DNA of 47,024 bases from Dehalococcoidia bacterium (GCA_035574915.1 DATLYJ010000087.1:1-47024); one strand, 5' to 3'; positions 1 through 7,912 are shown, counted from the stretch's first letter. Made by a program: numbers and translations. The notes: generated by a model from the sequence alone, not told the origin.

Positions 1-1
1 C

Positions 2-82
2 AACGCCCCGGCTGCCGCACCCGCGCGGCGGAGGGCAAGGCCGGCTGCCGCCGACAGCGCCGACGACGCTAAGGAAAGCTAG
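2..82 (+). CDS. rplU: 50S ribosomal protein L21, C-terminal tail (partial)
   Basis: An open frame enters from the left edge and ends at TAG (80-82), two bases before the L27 start. The 26 visible residues are almost only Ala, Arg, Pro, Asp and Lys, so no domain can be recognised. L21 is assigned because rplU directly precedes rpmA in most bacteria and because L21 of several lineages carries a low-complexity Ala/Lys-rich C-terminal extension. The close spacing implies co-transcription with rpmA. The identity rests on context, not on sequence motifs. Confidence 0.55.
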   Translation, partial: NAPAAAPARRRARPAAADSADDAKES

Positions 83-84
83 AG

Positions 85-351
85 ATGGCACACAAGAAAG
101 CTGGCAGCAGCACCAAGAACGGCCGCGACAGCAACTCCAAGCGCCTGGGCGTGAAGCGCTATGACGGCGAGGCCGTCCTGCCCGGCACCATCATCGTCCG
201 TCAGCGCGGCACCCGCATCCATCCAGGCGAGAACGTCGGCCTTGGGCGGGACTACACCATCTACTCTCGCATCGAGGGCCGCGTGAAGTTCGAGCCGTAC
301 GCGAAAGGCCGGCGCAAGCAGGTCTCCGTGTACGCCCTGGCGGAGTCGTAG
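85..351 (+). CDS. rpmA: 50S ribosomal protein L27
   Basis: L27 is a large-subunit protein whose flexible N-terminus reaches the peptidyl-transferase centre. The 88-residue product opens with [20 protein letters not shown], the family signature, and continues with [25 protein letters not shown], split here only by normal family variation (VRQRGT at about 38-43, GLGRD at about 52-56). Length is normal. It begins directly with MAHKK, so it lacks the cleavable N-terminal extension found in Firmicutes L27. The ATG at 85 follows the upstream stop by two bases, with GGAAAGCTAG as a weak ribosome-binding region, suggesting coupling to rplU. The L31 gene starts five bases after its stop. Confidence 0.97.
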   Translation: MAHKKAGSSTKNGRDSNSKRLGVKRYDGEAVLPGTIIVRQRGTRIHPGENVGLGRDYTIYSRIEGRVKFEPYAKGRRKQVSVYALAES

Positions 352-356
352 CTCGC

Positions 357-563
357 ATGAAGAGCGGCATCCACCCCAAGTACGTCGAAGCGACGATCAC
401 CTGCTCCTGCGGCAACACCTGGAAGACGCGCTCCACCAAGGAGAGCGTCCACCTGGACGTGTGCAGTAACTGCCATCCCTACTTCACGGGCGAGCAGCGC
501 ATCGTCGACACCGCGGGCCGCGTCGAGCGCTTCCTTAAGCGCTACCGCATCCAGAACCAGTAA
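357..563 (+). CDS. rpmE: 50S ribosomal protein L31, zinc-binding type
   Basis: L31 is a small protein at the subunit interface. The 68-residue product starts [20 protein letters not shown], as in the family. Four cysteines, Cys16, Cys18, Cys36 and Cys39 (the CSC and CSNC pairs), make the zinc-binding C+ form rather than the zinc-free paralogue. The conserved HPYFTGEQR segment sits at about 40-48 and the chain ends in a basic tail. It starts five bases after rpmA, so rplU-rpmA-rpmE form one unit. A C+ L31 can act as a zinc store in other bacteria; no paralogue is visible here. Confidence 0.96.
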   Translation: MKSGIHPKYVEATITCSCGNTWKTRSTKESVHLDVCSNCHPYFTGEQRIVDTAGRVERFLKRYRIQNQ

Positions 564-792
564 TCGAAGAGGAAGACTGACGGCCTCGCCAGCCCTCACC
601 GGCTGACCGACTTCGCCGGCTTTGGTCCGCGTGGCCTGTTGACCGCCCCACGCCAGGCCCCCGGTGCGGGGAGCGGCAACGCGTGTGCCCGAACGCCTGC
701 GGAGTAAGCCGGACTTAATGGCGTCAGGCCAAGTCGCAACACTTCCGCGACGATCCGTGCCTCAGTATTGATCCAGGTTGGGCGGGCGCTAA
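564..792 (+). other. Non-coding stretch between rpmE and the ABC importer
   Basis: No credible gene lies here. The stretch holds several GC-rich inverted repeats: CCGCCCC with GGGGAGCGG around 634-675 (one bulge), and around 688-730 the two overlapping options ACGCC/GGCGT and CCTG/CAGG, which could not form together. It may contain the L31 terminator and the leader of the importer operon. It matches no riboswitch consensus I can recall, and I see no poly-U tract. Confidence 0.35.
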
Positions 793-1581
793 GTGGTGAC
801 TTCCCGAGCAGAGGGCAACGGCGCCAGACCGGCGACTCGCCACGGTGAGCCGCGCATCCAGTTTGTCGATGTCTGGAAGCGCTTCGGGCACAACGAGGTG
901 CTACGCGGCATCACGAACCAGGTGTGGCAGCGCGAGAAGGTGGTGATCATCGGACCCTCCGGCTCGGGCAAGAGCACCCTCCTGCGCACCGTGAACCGCC
1001 TCGAGACCATAGAAAAGGGGCAGGTCATCGTCGACGGCATTGCAGTCCATGACAAGAGAACCAACATCAACGAGCTGCGCACGCATGTAGGCATGGTGCA
1101 GCAGGCCTTCAACCTTTTCCCACAGATGACCGTGCTGGACAACATTACCCTCGGGCCGCGCAAGGTCCGCAAGGAGAGCCGCGCGGTGGCCGAAGCCCGC
1201 GCCAGGGCGCTGCTGGAGCGCGTCGGCATCCCCGAGAAGGCGGACTCCTACCCGTCCCAGCTCTCCGGTGGCCAGCAGCAACGCGTCGCGATCGCCAGGG
1301 CTCTAGCTATGGAACCGGCAGTAATGCTGTTCGACGAGCCGACCTCGGCGCTCGACCCGGAGATGATCAAGGAAGTGCTGGACGTGATGCGCGACCTCGC
1401 GCACTCCGGCATGACGATGCTCGTCGTGAGCCACGAGATGGGCTTCGCCCGCGAAGTCGCCGACCGGGTCTGGTTCATGGCCGAGGGCGTAATCGAGGAA
1501 GAAGGGACGCCCGACGAGGTCTTCAGCCGGCCCAGGAGCGAGCGCACCCGGCGCTTCCTGAGCAGAATCCTTAGTCACTAG
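793..1581 (+). CDS. Polar amino-acid ABC transporter, ATP-binding protein
   Basis: This is the cytoplasmic motor of an amino-acid importer of the GlnQ/HisP/ArtP class (ABC family 3). The 262-residue protein has Walker [10 protein letters not shown] at 54-62, the Q-loop in [12 protein letters not shown], signature LSGGQQQR, Walker [14 protein letters not shown] and the switch histidine in VVSHEMGF. About 18 residues precede the usual family N-terminus, so the GTG at 793 is uncertain; no good Shine-Dalgarno is visible. The binding-protein gene follows after 15 bases and the permeases after that, so the operon encodes a whole transporter. The substrate (glutamine, glutamate, arginine, cystine or other) cannot be read from the ATPase. 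Confidence 0.93.
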   Translation: MVTSRAEGNGARPATRHGEPRIQFVDVWKRFGHNEVLRGITNQVWQREKVVIIGPSGSGKSTLLRTVNRLETIEKGQVIVDGIAVHDKRTNINELRTHVGMVQQAFNLFPQMTVLDNITLGPRKVRKESRAVAEARARALLERVGIPEKADSYPSQLSGGQQQRVAIARALAMEPAVMLFDEPTSALDPEMIKEVLDVMRDLAHSGMTMLVVSHEMGFAREVADRVWFMAEGVIEEEGTPDEVFSRPRSERTRRFLSRILSH

Positions 1582-1596
1582 GAGAAGGAGCTTACG

Positions 1597-2490
1597 ATGA
1601 AAAAAGGGTTACCAGCCCTCCCCCTGATAGCGTTCGCCGCGCTCTTCGCCCTCTTCGCCGCTGCCTGCGGCGACGGTGACGACGGCGACGGCCGAGGTGC
1701 GACGCCGGCAGCTCAAGCTCCGAGTTTCCCTGCCGGCTCCACCATGGCCCAGATCCAGCAGCGCGGCAGACTGGTCATCGGTGTTAAGTACGACGTCCCG
1801 CTATTCGGCCTGTTGGACCCCGTCACCCGCAGAGTCGACGGCTTCGACGTCGCCCTCGGGAAGGAGATAGCAAAGGCCCTCGGCCTGCGCGAAGACCAGG
1901 TCGAGTTCGTCGAAGCGGTGACGGCGAACCGCATCCCCTTCCTCCAGGAAGACAGGGTCGACCTCGTAATCTCCACCTTCACGATTACCGAGGAGCGCAA
2001 GCAGCAAATCGAGTTCTCTCGCCCCTATTACCAGGCCGGCCAGTCCATCCTCGTGCCAAAGAGCAACACGACGATCAACAGCGTGAACGACCTCAACGGC
2101 AAGCGCGTCTGCGCCCAGGCCGGCTCGACAAGCGAGCGGAACGTCGCGCAGCGGGCGCCTCAGGCGGAATTGCTGCCGTTACAGACGATCTCGGCCTGCG
2201 TGCAGGCTATGAAGGACGGCCGCGTCGACGCGGTCTCGACGGATGACATCCAGCTCGCCGGCTTCGCTGCGAACGACAACAGCCTGAAGCTGGTCGGCGG
2301 TCAGTTCACCAAGGAGCCTTATGGCGTCGGCATGAAGAAGGGCAAGACGGACATGCAGAAGTTCGTCGATGACGTGATCAACGAGATGCTGCGCGACGGC
2401 CGATGGGAGCGCATCTACAACCAGTACCTGGGCCGAGTGGAAGGCCTGCCCGCCGCCGCCCAGGCGAAAGCGGACCTGCCTTCGAGCTAG
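1597..2490 (+). CDS. Amino-acid ABC transporter substrate-binding lipoprotein
   Basis: This is the extracytoplasmic receptor of the importer, family-3 solute-binding fold. The 297-residue product has a lipoprotein signal with hydrophobic core at about 8-22 and lipobox AAAC, Cys24 being the predicted lipid-anchored residue, followed by an acidic Gly/Asp linker. The mature part begins GRLVIGVKYDVPLFG, and the family motif DLVISTFTITEERKQQIEFS lies near residues 125-145. A strong AGGAGAAGGAG precedes the ATG. A membrane-tethered receptor fits a cell with one membrane but does not prove it. It is followed by a 10-bp hairpin before the permeases, which may set receptor levels above those of the membrane parts. 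Confidence 0.92.
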   Translation: MKKGLPALPLIAFAALFALFAAACGDGDDGDGRGATPAAQAPSFPAGSTMAQIQQRGRLVIGVKYDVPLFGLLDPVTRRVDGFDVALGKEIAKALGLREDQVEFVEAVTANRIPFLQEDRVDLVISTFTITEERKQQIEFSRPYYQAGQSILVPKSNTTINSVNDLNGKRVCAQAGSTSERNVAQRAPQAELLPLQTISACVQAMKDGRVDAVSTDDIQLAGFAANDNSLKLVGGQFTKEPYGVGMKKGKTDMQKFVDDVINEMLRDGRWERIYNQYLGRVEGLPAAAQAKADLPSS

Positions 2491-2513
2491 GACGGAGCCC
2501 CGGCGTAACCGAG

Positions 2514-2558
2514 GCGCGGCCCTGTTCGCCCTGCACGAGGGCCGGTGGAGGGCCGCGC
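2514..2558 (+). terminator. Intercistronic hairpin after the binding-protein gene
   Basis: GCGCGGCCCT (2514-2523) and AGGGCCGCGC (2549-2558) are a perfect 10-bp inverted repeat. Inside it GCCCT/AGGGC (2528-2532, 2538-2542) adds a second short stem. There is no following U-run. Such a structure between a binding-protein gene and its permeases could be a partial terminator or a 3' stabiliser. Confidence 0.5.
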
Positions 2559-2606
2559 TGACCGCGGGCCGGGGGAGGGCGAAGAGAGATCGACTTCATC
2601 GCCGGC

Positions 2607-3290
2607 GTGATCGACCAGATACGTCAGCACTACCCGGAGCTGCTGCGCGGCTACCGCATGACGATCGTGCTCACCCTCGCGGCGATGACCCTGTCCGTCG
2701 CGCTCGGCGGCGTCCTGGCGCTCGCGCGCACGTCAGAGTCCCGGCCCCTGCGTATCATGGCGACGGCTTATGTCGAGTGGTTTCGTAACACGCCGCTGCT
2801 GGTGCAGCTCTTCTTCCTCTTCTTCGCCCTGCCCCGCCTGCCTCGCTTCGACTTGCCCGTCATCGGAGAGGTCACATGGCTGCTCTCGCCTTTCGAGGCG
2901 GCGCTCATTGGCCTCACGATGTACACGACGGCCTACACGACAGAGGCTCTCCGCAGCGGCCTCTTGTCGATCGACCGCGGCCAGACGGAGGCGGCGCGCG
3001 CCCTGGGGCTGACCTACATGCAGACCCGGGTCCATGTCGTGGTCCCTCAGGCCTTTCGCATCGCCATTCCGCTTCTCACCAGCATCTTCAGCGCCCTGTT
3101 CCGAAACACCGCCGTCGTCTCGGCAATCGGCGTGACGGAGCTGCTGGGGGCGGCAGACCGCATACAGCAGCAAAACTTCCAAACGTTCGAGCTGTTTACG
3201 GTGGCCGGAGTGCTGTACCTATCGCTGACCCTCCCGTTGGCCTACGCCTCCGCCCGGCTCGAACGCCGGGTCGCGAGGGCCACGGCATGA
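2607..3290 (+). CDS. Amino-acid ABC transporter permease (first of two)
   Basis: An integral membrane subunit of the HisM/GlnP class. The 227-residue product has about five hydrophobic helices, the first at about 16-38. The EAA-type cytoplasmic loop that docks with the ATPase reads SGLLSIDRGQTEAARALGLT, near residues 115-134. The YVEWFRNTPLLVQLFF segment is the usual family-3 permease signature. The start is taken as GTG at 2607; a GGGGGAGGG lies about 30 bases upstream, so initiation looks weak. The next permease overlaps it by four bases (ATGA). Confidence 0.92.
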   Translation: MIDQIRQHYPELLRGYRMTIVLTLAAMTLSVALGGVLALARTSESRPLRIMATAYVEWFRNTPLLVQLFFLFFALPRLPRFDLPVIGEVTWLLSPFEAALIGLTMYTTAYTTEALRSGLLSIDRGQTEAARALGLTYMQTRVHVVVPQAFRIAIPLLTSIFSALFRNTAVVSAIGVTELLGAADRIQQQNFQTFELFTVAGVLYLSLTLPLAYASARLERRVARATA

Positions 3291-4087
3291 TCCTCGGCGC
3301 GGGCTTTGAGCCCTTCCTCGACTGGCCTATCTGGCGCTTCCTCCTGGAGGGCTTCTGGCTCACCGTGCGCATCGCCGGCTACTCGATTTTTCTGGCCCTG
3401 GTGATCGGCATAACGATGGCGGTGGGGCGCCTGGCGCCGATACGGCCCGTGTCCCTTGCGTCCGCTACTTATGTCGAGGTCTTCCGTGCGACGCCGCTGC
3501 TGCTCCTCATCTTCTTCGTCTTCTTCGGTGCGGGGCGTCTGGAGGTTGCCTGGGTCCGCAACCTGCCTCTTGGCAGCGAGGTCGTCGACGCCCAGGGGCA
3601 CATCCTTCCCATTCCCTCGGTGGTGATAGCGCTCACGCTTTACAACAGCGCAGTCGTGGCGGAGATCACGCGCGCCGGCATCCTGTCGATCTCCCGGGGT
3701 ATCATCGAGGCTTCGCGCTCGCTGGGGCTCACGTACCTGCAGTCGATGCGCCACGTCGCCATTCCGATGGCCGTGCGCCGCATGGCCCCTGGCCTCGTGA
3801 GCCAGCTCGTGACGCTGTTCAAGGACACCTCGCTGGCCAGCATCCTGAGCATCCCGGAGCTCCTGCGCAGGGGCAAGCTGATTTACGACAACCCCCTCTA
3901 CGCCAATGCCCTCGAGACCCTCACCGTGGTGGCGATCATGTACTTCATCCCGGCGTACTGCCTGTCCTTGATCGCGCAGCGGCTGGAGCGCGGGCCGGAG
4001 CAGCGCGCGGCCGGCCGGCCGCCACCTCCCGTTCTGCCGGCGGACATGGCTCCGGCGCCGGGCGCACCTGCGATGCCCGCCCCTTGA
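3287..4087 (+). CDS. Amino-acid ABC transporter permease (second of two)
   Basis: The partner membrane subunit, giving a permease heterodimer. The open frame extends far upstream, but the ATG at 3287, overlapping the preceding stop as ATGA, gives the proper N-terminus and a 266-residue protein. The family signature YVEVFRATPLLLLIFFVFFG and the EAA-type loop RAGILSISRGIIEASRSLG are clear. The C-terminus carries a Pro/Ala-rich tail of about 30 residues after the last helix, unusual for the family and probably a disordered cytoplasmic extension. It ends the four-gene importer set. Confidence 0.92.
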   Translation: MILGAGFEPFLDWPIWRFLLEGFWLTVRIAGYSIFLALVIGITMAVGRLAPIRPVSLASATYVEVFRATPLLLLIFFVFFGAGRLEVAWVRNLPLGSEVVDAQGHILPIPSVVIALTLYNSAVVAEITRAGILSISRGIIEASRSLGLTYLQSMRHVAIPMAVRRMAPGLVSQLVTLFKDTSLASILSIPELLRRGKLIYDNPLYANALETLTVVAIMYFIPAYCLSLIAQRLERGPEQRAAGRPPPPVLPADMAPAPGAPAMPAP

Positions 4088-4153
4088 GGAGTGCTTCCTG
4101 GCGTCTACAGATGGGCCTGGTTAACCTGGATAGGACTCCATAGAGGAATTGAC

Positions 4154-4534
4154 GTGCCCCGCCTGCTCCCTGCGCTCGCCATCGCCCTCATCCTTGCCGC
4201 TTGCGGCGGCGGCGGTCCTCAGCCCGCCGACCTGACGCCGGGGCCACCAACCACAGACCTGCACCTCAAAGCCAGGGGCATGAAGTTCGACCAGCGCGCG
4301 CTCGCCGCGCCGGCGCGGACCGGCGTCAGCCTGACGTTCTCGAACGAAGATAGCGGCGTCCTGCACAACGTGGCCATTTACCGCGACAAGAGCGCGAAGG
4401 AGAAGGTCTACGCCACCCCGCTCATGGGCGGCAAGAAGGTCGAGTCCTACGAGTTCGAGACGCCCGGCCCGGGACAGTACTACTTCCGCTGCGACGCCCA
4501 CCCTGACATGCACGGCACGTTGTTCGTGCAATAG
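4154..4534 (+). CDS. Cupredoxin-domain lipoprotein
   Basis: A small secreted blue-copper-like protein. From GTG 4154 (GAGG 8 bases upstream) the 126-residue product begins with a lipoprotein signal ending LILAAC, Cys17 being the anchor, followed by GGGG. The frame is open to 4091, but that start would put 21 charged residues in front of the signal. The core has the four type-1 copper ligand candidates: His in VLHNVAIY, then Cys, His and Met in FRCDAHPDMHG, the C-X2-H-X2-M arrangement of plastocyanin-like proteins. Partners may be terminal oxidases or copper handling; nothing adjacent tells which. It lies 66 bases after the permease gene. Confidence 0.85.
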   Translation: MPRLLPALAIALILAACGGGGPQPADLTPGPPTTDLHLKARGMKFDQRALAAPARTGVSLTFSNEDSGVLHNVAIYRDKSAKEKVYATPLMGGKKVESYEFETPGPGQYYFRCDAHPDMHGTLFVQ

Positions 4535-4749
4535 CCACGTTGGTTCCCTACGACCGGCCAGCATCAGCCGCCGGGCCGGCGCCCAACGAATCCGCGACCC
4601 ATCCGGCAGGCAGCCGAGACGGCGGCGATAGGCCGCGGAGGACTCATCGTACGCGGCGGCTGTATCGTGAGGGGCAGCGCAGCCCGGCTATTCATGCGCG
4701 GGCTTGTGGCCGCGAGACGGCGAGAAAACACCGGCGGCGTCAGGCATGG

Positions 4750-5508
4750 CTACAGCCTGACGGGCAGTCCCCTCGCGGCCATGTACTCCTTCACCTCCCG
4801 CACCCTGTAGGTGCCGAAGTGGAAGATGCTCGCGGCCAGCACGGCGTCCGCCTTGCCTTCCAGCACGGCGTCGACCATGTGCTGGGGATGGCCCGCCCCG
4901 CCTGACGCGATCACGGGTACCTCCACGGCCTCCGATATTGCCCGCGTCAGCGGGATGTCGTACCCGTCAAGGTGGCCGTCAGTGTCCATGCTCGTCAGCA
5001 GGATCTCGCCGGCACCCAGTGCCACCACCCGCTTCGCCCACTCGACGGCATCCAGGCCAGTGGGGCGCCGCCCTCCGTGCGTGTACACCTCCCACTTGCC
5101 CTCCCCGACCGCCTTGGCGTCGATGGCTACCACGATGCACTGCGAACCAAAGCGCTCGGCGGAGCGCGCCACGAGGTAAGGGTCGGCTACCGCGGCGCTG
5201 TTGAAGGACACTTTGTCGGCGCCCAGTTCGAGGAGCAGGCGCGCGTCGGCCTCGCTGCGGACGCCGCCGCCGACGGTGAAGGGGATGAAGACGCGGTCGG
5301 CGGTGCGCTCCACCATCTCGTAAGTCGTGCGGCGGTCGTCGGAGGAGGCGGTTATGTCGAGGAATACGAGCTCATCCGCGCCCTCGGCGTCGTACAGGGG
5401 CGCCAGCTCCACCGGATCACCGGCGTCGCGCAACTCGACGAACGACACACCCTTCACGACGCGGCCGCGGTCGACATCGAAGCAGGGGATTACGCGCTTG
5501 GTGAGCAT
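4750..5508 (-). CDS. hisF: Imidazole glycerol phosphate synthase, cyclase subunit HisF
   Basis: HisF takes ammonia from HisH and converts PRFAR to imidazole glycerol phosphate and AICAR, the fifth step of histidine synthesis and the branch to purines. The 252-residue (beta/alpha)8 protein starts [20 protein letters not shown]; Asp11 and the Asp of VVAIDAK (about 130) are the catalytic pair. Phosphate-binding glycines appear as TVGGGVRS and ASGGAGHP. It is the last gene of the hisH-2TM-hisA-hisF unit, 66 bases after hisA. Length and motifs are normal. Confidence 0.96.
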   Translation of the reverse strand: MLTKRVIPCFDVDRGRVVKGVSFVELRDAGDPVELAPLYDAEGADELVFLDITASSDDRRTTYEMVERTADRVFIPFTVGGGVRSEADARLLLELGADKVSFNSAAVADPYLVARSAERFGSQCIVVAIDAKAVGEGKWEVYTHGGRRPTGLDAVEWAKRVVALGAGEILLTSMDTDGHLDGYDIPLTRAISEAVEVPVIASGGAGHPQHMVDAVLEGKADAVLAASIFHFGTYRVREVKEYMAARGLPVRL

Positions 5509-5574
5509 CTCTCGGGCCCTGCGCCCGCCTCGCCCTCGCGCCCGCCAGGGACACGGGCGGCGGACAGGCCCGAC

Positions 5575-6300
5575 TCAATGGTGGACGGCGGCGAGGGCCT
5601 GGCGCAAGTCGAGGCTGCCGTCGTACAGGGCACGGCCGACGATCACGCCGTCGAGGCGCGGTATGCCCGCCGCCTCCTGGATATGCTCGATGGAGCCGAT
5701 ACCTCCGGCGAGTATCAACTCGACCCCGGGTGGCACGAGGCCGGCAAGGCGGCGCACGCCCTCGAAGTCGGGCCCGAGAAGGGTGCCGTCGCGCGAGATG
5801 TCCGTGTAGCTGACGAAGGCTGCGCCGGCCTCGACCACGGCGCGGACGAAGTCATCGACCGGAGGGCCGCTCCCGTCCTCCCAGCCCCGCACGGCGATGC
5901 GGCCGTCGCGGGCGTCCGCGCCGACGCCGACGCGGCCAGGATAGAGCAGGCAGGCTTCGCGCAGGAGCTCCGGGTCCTCGACGGCCGCCGTGCCGAGGTA
6001 CACGCGGTCGACGCCGGTGCTGAGCCAGGCCTCGATCGCTTCGAGGCTGCGGATCCCGCCACCCAATTCGACGGGGATGTCGACGGCGGACAGGATCGCC
6101 TCCACCGCGGCCGCGTTGGCCTGCTCGCCACTCCGGGCGCCGTCCAGGTCCACCACGTGCAGCCGCCGCGCGCCGGCGTCCTGCCAGCGGCGCGCCATCG
6201 CCGCCGGGTCATCGCCGTACGCCGTCTCGCGCCCGAAGTCGCCCTGGTACAGCCGGACGCAGCGGCCGCCACGCAGGTCGATGGCCGGGATCACTTCCAC
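5575..6300 (-). CDS. hisA: ProFAR isomerase HisA
   Basis: HisA isomerises ProFAR to PRFAR, the fourth step of histidine synthesis. The 241-residue half-barrel repeat protein starts MEVIPAIDLRGGRCVRLYQG, with Asp8 as catalytic base, and the second acid in GADARDG (about 129). ELGGGIR and LAGGIGS are the two phosphate sites. The start is GTG 6300; a second GTG two codons later is possible. It follows the 2TM gene by 19 bases and precedes hisF. PriA, the dual HisA/TrpF of actinobacteria, is a possible alternative that sequence reading alone cannot exclude. Confidence 0.95.
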   Translation of the reverse strand: MEVIPAIDLRGGRCVRLYQGDFGRETAYGDDPAAMARRWQDAGARRLHVVDLDGARSGEQANAAAVEAILSAVDIPVELGGGIRSLEAIEAWLSTGVDRVYLGTAAVEDPELLREACLLYPGRVGVGADARDGRIAVRGWEDGSGPPVDDFVRAVVEAGAAFVSYTDISRDGTLLGPDFEGVRRLAGLVPPGVELILAGGIGSIEHIQEAAGIPRLDGVIVGRALYDGSLDLRQALAAVHH

Positions 6301-6319
6301 CAGAGGACTACCGCGGAGG

Positions 6320-6706
6320 TCAGCCGCCGCGCTGCTTGCGCAGCTCGGCCTCGATCATCCTCTCCTCGGCCTCGCGGCTCCAGAGGGACGGGAAGACGAA
6401 GGTGCTCAGGGCCTGCCAGACCACGAAAGCGCCCCAGATACCGGCGATCCAGAGCGAGAACCCGAGGCCGCCACCGGCGAGAAGGTCGATTACCATCAGG
6501 GTGCCAACGATGGCGGCATACGTGGCCAGGTGCCGATAGAAGCCGAGTCGAGCGCGGACCTTGCGCTTCGCCCTGCGGTACTCGTCGTCCTCGTATTTCA
6601 TCTCCCGGCCCCACGGCCCGCGGCCCATCCGCAGGGCGAAGAATGGCAGCTCGATGTCGATGCCCTCGAAGCCTCTGTCCTTGTCACCCTGGTTTCCGCT
6701 GGTCAC
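6320..6706 (-). CDS. 2TM-domain membrane protein inside the his cluster
   Basis: A 128-residue protein with the 2TM domain pattern: a basic amphipathic lead-in RRAKRKVRARLGFYRHLATY, two hydrophobic helices (about 62-78 and 83-103) separated by a short Gly-rich turn, and a basic/acidic tail. This domain occurs alone or fused to signalling proteins; its biochemical role is unknown. GTG 6706 is preceded 9 bases upstream by a perfect TATAAT on the same strand, so it may have its own near-leaderless transcript. An internal Met36 just before the domain is an alternative start. It separates hisH from hisA. Confidence 0.8.
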   Translation of the reverse strand: MTSGNQGDKDRGFEGIDIELPFFALRMGRGPWGREMKYEDDEYRRAKRKVRARLGFYRHLATYAAIVGTLMVIDLLAGGGLGFSLWIAGIWGAFVVWQALSTFVFPSLWSREAEERMIEAELRKQRGG

Positions 6707-6715
6707 TCCAGGTCG

Positions 6716-6721
6716 ATTATA
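6716..6721 (-). promoter_or_regulatory. -10 box TATAAT ahead of the 2TM gene
   Basis: On the minus strand a perfect TATAAT reads 6721 to 6716 and the GTG start follows 9 bases later, so transcription would begin about 3 bases before the start codon. No -35 match is visible at 16-18 bases. Confidence 0.45.
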
Positions 6722-6730
6722 GGGCTCGGA

Positions 6731-7354
6731 TCACTCCGGCGGCCCGAGCGCGATACGCAAGAAGTTGGCGTAGAAGCGCAAACCCAGGTCGCCGCTCTTT
6801 TCCGGGTGAAACTGAGTCGCCACCACGTTGTCGCGGGCGAGGACGCTGGCGAAACGCACGCCATACTCCGTCTCGCCGGCTACCCAGGAGCGGTCCTCGG
6901 GATCAGGGTAGTAGCTGTGGACGAAGTAGAAGTACGAGTTGTCCGGGATGCCGTCGAAGACGGGGTGGTCGCGGGTCTGCTGCACCTGGTTCCAGCCCAT
7001 GTGCGGCACCTTCTGTCCGGACGGGAGCCGCCTGACCCGGCCGGGAATGACGCCCAGGCAGCGGTGCTCGCCGCCTTCTTCGCTCACCGAAAGCAGCGCC
7101 TGCTGGCCCATGCAGACGCCGAGGAACGGACGGCCGCTGTCAATGTACTCGCGGATTGGCTGCACCAGGCCGCCCTGCTTCAGGTTGCGCATCGTGTCGG
7201 CCGCCGCGCCCACGCCCGGGACGATGAGCGCTTCGGCGCGGTCGACGGCGCGCGCCTCACAGCTCACGAGGGGCTCATAGCCCTGGTGCGCGACCGCGCG
7301 CGCGACGCTCCGCAGGTTCCCCGCCCCGTAGTCGACGATGACGACCTGCTTCAT
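6731..7354 (-). CDS. hisH: Imidazole glycerol phosphate synthase, glutaminase subunit HisH
   Basis: HisH hydrolyses glutamine and channels ammonia to HisF. The 207-residue class-I amidotransferase begins MKQVVIVDYGAGNLRSV; nucleophile Cys81 sits in GVCMGQQ and the His183/Glu185 pair in QFHPEKSG completes the triad. The oxyanion strand PGVG is present near 47-50. No Shine-Dalgarno precedes the ATG; instead TGTTAGAAT lies 10 bases upstream, so the mRNA leader would be about 4 bases. It heads the hisH-2TM-hisA-hisF group. Confidence 0.96.
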   Translation of the reverse strand: MKQVVIVDYGAGNLRSVARAVAHQGYEPLVSCEARAVDRAEALIVPGVGAAADTMRNLKQGGLVQPIREYIDSGRPFLGVCMGQQALLSVSEEGGEHRCLGVIPGRVRRLPSGQKVPHMGWNQVQQTRDHPVFDGIPDNSYFYFVHSYYPDPEDRSWVAGETEYGVRFASVLARDNVVATQFHPEKSGDLGLRFYANFLRIALGPPE

Positions 7355-7364
7355 GGCTGATCTG

Positions 7365-7373
7365 ATTCTAACA
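7365..7373 (-). promoter_or_regulatory. Extended -10 promoter TGTTAGAAT of hisH
   Basis: The minus strand reads TGTTAGAAT from 7373 to 7365, an extended -10 (TGn plus TAGAAT), 10 bases before the hisH ATG. The same nine bases occur ahead of rpsA (20584 to 20576), supporting a real promoter element. Confidence 0.55.
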
Positions 7374-7417
7374 GCCGCCGGCGCCGGACTCCCGGCATCG
7401 CGCCGCCCGCGGGGCCG

Positions 7418-7912
7418 TCAATCGAGCATCAGCTGCATCGTCACGACGTCCAGCCAGCGGCCGAACTTGCGGCCTACTTCACGCTCGCGGCCCGCCTCTA
7501 CGAAGCCAAGCTGCGCATGAAGCTCGATGCTGGGCCGGTTCTCGCCCGTGATGCGGCCGAGTATCGTGTGGAAATGCCTCGCGCGGCCCTCGGCAATGAG
7601 CGCCTCCAGGAGGAGGCGGCCAATGCCCTGGCGGCGGCGGTCCTGATGCACGTAGACCGTGTCTTCGACCGAAAGGCCATAAGCCGGGCGCTCGTGGTAA
7701 CGCGAGAGACATCCGAAGCCCACGACCTCCTCGCCGTCGACAGCAACGAGGGCGCAATAGGGGTCCCGGTGACTTTCGAGCCATGCCATCTGGACTTCGA
7801 GCGACCGCGGCTCAGTGTCGAACGTGGCGACGCCGTTCGCCACCTCGTAGTTGTAGATGGCCAGCACGGCTGGCATGTCCTCGGCGCGAGCCGGGCGGAC
7901 GAAGACCTTCAT
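7418..7912 (-). CDS. GNAT N-acetyltransferase, phosphinothricin/amino-acid type
   Basis: A 164-residue acetyl-CoA-dependent N-acetyltransferase. The opening (VRPARAEDMPAVLAIYNYEV, then ATFDTEP) is typical of the PAT/MddA branch, which acetylates phosphinothricin or methionine derivatives. The acetyl-CoA loop is RRRQGIGRLLL near 92-102, and the downstream ENRPSIELHAQLGF motif is characteristic. The natural substrate is unknown; the assignment is to the family. Its ATG overlaps the stop of the upstream HAD gene, so they are co-translated, and hisH follows 63 bases later from its own promoter. Confidence 0.88.
   Translation of the reverse strand: MKVFVRPARAEDMPAVLAIYNYEVANGVATFDTEPRSLEVQMAWLESHRDPYCALVAVDGEEVVGFGCLSRYHERPAYGLSVEDTVYVHQDRRRQGIGRLLLEALIAEGRARHFHTILGRITGENRPSIELHAQLGFVEAGREREVGRKFGRWLDVVTMQLMLD

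Noticed and set aside
4535-4749. A coding gene in the convergent gap between the cupredoxin gene and hisF
   Set aside because: The only open frame (from 4540) is Arg/Gly-rich and runs into hisF antisense. No ribosome-binding site is present and no clear terminator was seen either.
4972-7035. A 687-codon open frame on the plus strand opposite hisF and hisA
   Set aside because: High GC content removes stop codons from shadow frames. The translation is Arg/Ala/Gly-rich without motifs, and it lies antisense to clear his genes.
5990-7360. A 456-codon plus-strand frame across hisA, the 2TM gene and hisH
   Set aside because: Spans three recognisable genes on the other strand and shows no motif.
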